Source: an uncultured Treponema sp.
GTDB lineage: Bacteria; Spirochaetota; Spirochaetia; Treponematales; Treponemataceae
DNA: 8,362 nt
Reading direction: 5' to 3'
Assembly: GCA_905236315.1 (NCBI GenBank)
Contig: CAJOPO010000210.1
Span: 1 to 8,362, forward strand
The notes under the pieces are model-generated. The model was given only the letters and a program-made list of their open reading frames with translations. It had not been told where the DNA came from and did not search any database. The position numbers and the translations under genes were made by a program. Of this stretch, positions 6,277 to 8,362 are shown piece by piece. Each line of letters opens with the position of its first letter. Positions within the stretch are counted from its first letter, which is position 1.

Positions 6277-8196
6277 CTAAATACATTTCCATATCCAAGA
6301 AGTATTTGCACTAAGCATCCAGTCTCTATTTGCTAAAAAGATACAATAATCTTTTATTCCTCTTTCTACAAGCATTTTCTCTGCCTGTCTAATATCAGGA
6401 TAACAGATTATAGCATAAAAGGGAGCATTATTCTTACTAAAAAACGTATTCCACGATTGTGTCAAAACGGAATCTATATAAGTTTCTCCATTAACTTGTT
6501 CTTCTGGGAATAAAACTGCCTTGCTTATAGATAGTCTTGATTTGTATGCCTTTATAAAGTCCTCTATAATAGAAGAATTTCCAAAACAAATGACATCATT
6601 TTTTATATTTGCAATATGTTTTAAGCCAGAAAATCTTTTCTTATATACTTTATATGGAATATCTGTATCATAAAATCCATGACGCTTCTTTTCTTCACAA
6701 AATTCCTGCTGTATATTATATTGCTCGCCATATAAAGAACGCAAAATAGAATCTGCCATAAGGGGAACTTGCATTTCTATGCCTTCAAAGTGTAAAGAAA
6801 CGGCCTTTGTTAAATATTGCTTTTTTATATATCTAGCAGAATCAAGTTTGCCATGTGCATAGTGTGTATATATAGCATTTTGAATGGAAGATTCATTCCC
6901 CTCATTCATAACAGAGTATAATTTATCTACAAGTTTATCTTTACTTATTAGTTTACCTGCATATTTATACGCTTTCCAGATTAAAAGGGGCATATCTTCA
7001 AAGTTTCTAAAATATCCATAAGACTTTGCATACAATAAACGCTGCAACTGTTTTATTTTTTTTAACTTGGATTTTTCTTTATGTATATTAGTAAAGGTTT
7101 TATCTATAGGAAAAATATCAATGCTAATCCCTTCATTACAGTCCACCCACCAATTACGAGGATGAAGGGCTGTAGTCTGAGTATTGCGCAATTTTGCATA
7201 TCCGCCAAAAAAACAGCAATCGCTATAAGGTGTTTGTAAAAAATACTTACCAGTAAACTCATCTCCTAAGCCCATAAGTGTATCATAATCTTTGCGGGGT
7301 AAGGCAACATCAATATCATCATCGCCTAAAATCATGCCACCATCTCGTATAATTCCCAAAAGAGAACCATACATGGGATATAAGAGCAGGTTATGCTTTT
7401 TGCACACTTCTACTAGTTTACTTAGTAAATCTATTTCTACCTTGCAAACTTTTTGTATTAAAGCAAAATCTTGGTCTGAGGAAAAACTTAATTCCTCTAA
7501 AAACGGTATACCAAATTTTCTACACCACATACTTTCTTCTGTTGGTGATGTTGAAGGCAAGGTTAAAATACTAAGATTATCCGTTTTAGACGCTTCTATT
7601 ATAATTTCTCCATTTTTTAAAGGCTCTATAGTTTGAGAAAATATAAACCCATTTGCACTTAATACAGATATATAAAAGTCTGCATCTGCCTTATTTGTAA
7701 GTATAATGATTTTTCCGTTTTCTTTTACAGACTGTATAATCTGCGTTATTTGTTCTCTTGCTATTAAAAAATCTGTAGTTTTTGCTTCGTCAAAATGTTC
7801 AAAATAGAAGAAGATATATGGATATTTATTTAGACTCTTATATGCCTCTATTTTTGTAGATAAAACATTTAGTTTTTCTTTTACATTTGGATAACTACTA
7901 TATCTATGAATTATAGCCTTTGCATTTTCTTCTAAATTAACTAAACTCGTTACTTTTTCAAATTTCTCTAGTAAAACACCTGTTATAGCTCCAAAGTTGT
8001 CCCCCACAACAAGAACTCTATCTTTTTCTTTTATGGGATAAAATGAAAGAGAGGCTTTTCTTAAAACTGATGTATTCCAAAAGACATCTTTAAAAGGAGA
8101 GGCTTCTAGTAGATCATCGCAATAAGGGCTATTACAACTATTTATATAATTTAATATAGTTTTGCTATCCATAGAAGAATAGAATAACATAAACAT
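6277..8196 (-). CDS. LicD-family phosphotransferase fused to Rossmann-like domains
   Basis: A soluble 639-residue protein in three parts. The middle (about 250-525) is LicD: YGSLLGIIRDGG (276-287), the metal-binding GDDDIDVALP (291-300) with D292, D293, D294 and D296, then ISIDIFPID (357-365), and a C-terminal LRSLYGEQY (485-493) with H506. LicD proteins belong to the nucleotidyltransferase fold and move phosphorylcholine or similar groups onto surface glycans. Residues of about 40-205 resemble a SAM-dependent methyltransferase: VLVVGDNFGAITGVLL (61-76), then EENAKAI and YPYIFFYFEHF (125-135). Whether it still binds SAM is unclear. Residues of about 530-625 form a second Rossmann-like unit (VICFGNSSIIEDF, 535-547). 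The ATG at 8196 has AAGGG 5 nt upstream; later in-frame Met codons lack this. It lies 44 nt after the FGE-like gene and upstream of the exporter genes, pointing to glycan decoration before export. Confidence 0.85.
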   Translation of the reverse strand: MFMLFYSSMDSKTILNYINSCNSPYCDDLLEASPFKDVFWNTSVLRKASLSFYPIKEKDRVLVVGDNFGAITGVLLEKFEKVTSLVNLEENAKAIIHRYSSYPNVKEKLNVLSTKIEAYKSLNKYPYIFFYFEHFDEAKTTDFLIAREQITQIIQSVKENGKIIILTNKADADFYISVLSANGFIFSQTIEPLKNGEIIIEASKTDNLSILTLPSTSPTEESMWCRKFGIPFLEELSFSSDQDFALIQKVCKVEIDLLSKLVEVCKKHNLLLYPMYGSLLGIIRDGGMILGDDDIDVALPRKDYDTLMGLGDEFTGKYFLQTPYSDCCFFGGYAKLRNTQTTALHPRNWWVDCNEGISIDIFPIDKTFTNIHKEKSKLKKIKQLQRLLYAKSYGYFRNFEDMPLLIWKAYKYAGKLISKDKLVDKLYSVMNEGNESSIQNAIYTHYAHGKLDSARYIKKQYLTKAVSLHFEGIEMQVPLMADSILRSLYGEQYNIQQEFCEEKKRHGFYDTDIPYKVYKKRFSGLKHIANIKNDVICFGNSSIIEDFIKAYKSRLSISKAVLFPEEQVNGETYIDSVLTQSWNTFFSKNNAPFYAIICYPDIRQAEKMLVERGIKDYCIFLANRDWMLSANTSWIWKCI

Positions 8197-8240
8197 AATA
8201 TCCCTTGCAATAAGTAAAAAGAAATGAAAATTCTATATTG

Positions 8241-8362
8241 TTACAAGCTGCGGCATATTCTAAAGCCCATATAGTTGTAGGCCTCATTTGGGTCATAAGA
8301 ATATCTGTCAGCCGCATAGTAGAACATTGTAGCGTCAGACCAACTGCCACCCCTCATAACCC
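8241..8362 (-). CDS. FGE/SUMF1-fold protein, C-terminal fragment (partial)
   Basis: Only the last 39 codons and the TAA stop (8241-8243) are in the window; the gene continues beyond 8362. The tail reads VMRGGSWSDATMF, then YYAADRYSYDPNEAYNYM and GFRICRSL. It matches, in order and spacing, the end of the formylglycine-generating-enzyme/SUMF1 domain (RGGSW, an A-x-R step, a P four residues on, and GFR at the end). True formylglycine-generating enzymes carry their catalytic cysteine pair in this stretch. Here there is no Cys before GFR, so an oxidase role is unlikely and a C-type-lectin-like binding or structural role is more plausible. It is on the same strand as the LicD gene, 44 nt upstream, with no terminator between. 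Its short visible length makes it easy to miss, and a longer open frame in another register over the same bases (8165-8350) is a shadow. Confidence 0.75.
   Translation of the reverse strand, partial: VMRGGSWSDATMFYYAADRYSYDPNEAYNYMGFRICRSL

Noticed and set aside
7292..7636. A 114-codon plus-strand open frame
   Set aside because: It lies wholly antisense to the LicD gene, has no recognisable motif, and its composition mirrors the opposite coding strand.
8165..8350. A 61-codon minus-strand open frame
   Set aside because: It lies in another register over the end of the FGE-like gene and the start of the LicD gene. The alternative frame ending at 8241 shows clear family motifs, so this is a shadow.

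Overview
The window is AT-rich DNA (roughly one third G+C by eye) from a bacterium using the standard code. TAA serves as the ordinary stop of at least one intact gene. The mix of low G+C, LicD-type and GT-C-type surface-glycan genes and an FGE/SUMF1-like protein would fit an anaerobic host-associated bacterium, for example a treponeme-like spirochaete. That placement is a guess from gene content, not a proof.

Left part, plus strand. Positions 1-597 hold the 3' end of an export-type ABC transporter gene. It is interrupted by a single in-frame TAA inside its signature motif but is otherwise intact. Directly after its stop codon sits a MITE-like element of about 214 bp (600-813). It has 12-bp perfect terminal inverted repeats, a 9-bp flanking direct repeat and a largely palindromic interior. 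Then come hisC (histidinol-phosphate aminotransferase, 866-2014) and, overlapping it by ATGA, a metallophosphoesterase gene (2011-2703).

Right part, minus strand, converging on the left part. Read from 8362 leftwards it contains: the last 39 codons of an FGE/SUMF1-fold protein, which is cut by the window edge; a 639-residue LicD-family protein with extra N- and C-terminal Rossmann-like domains; a Wzm/TagG-type ABC-2 permease with an unusual N-terminal extension; its Wzt/TagH-type ATPase; and a multi-membrane-span protein resembling GT87 (DUF2029) glycosyltransferases. A strong hairpin with a U-tract at 2702-2761 ends this unit and overlaps the stop codon of the convergent metallophosphoesterase gene.

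How the genes work together (inference): the permease and ATPase form an exporter for a lipid-linked surface glycan. The LicD protein could decorate that glycan with a phospho-substituent such as phosphorylcholine, and the GT-C protein could add sugars from a polyprenyl-phosphate donor. The most unusual items are the MITE with a palindrome nested in one arm, the three-domain LicD fusion, the extended permease, and the FGE-like C-terminus, whose codon pattern is compatible with a diversity-generating retroelement target. No RNA gene, CRISPR array or reverse transcriptase was seen.
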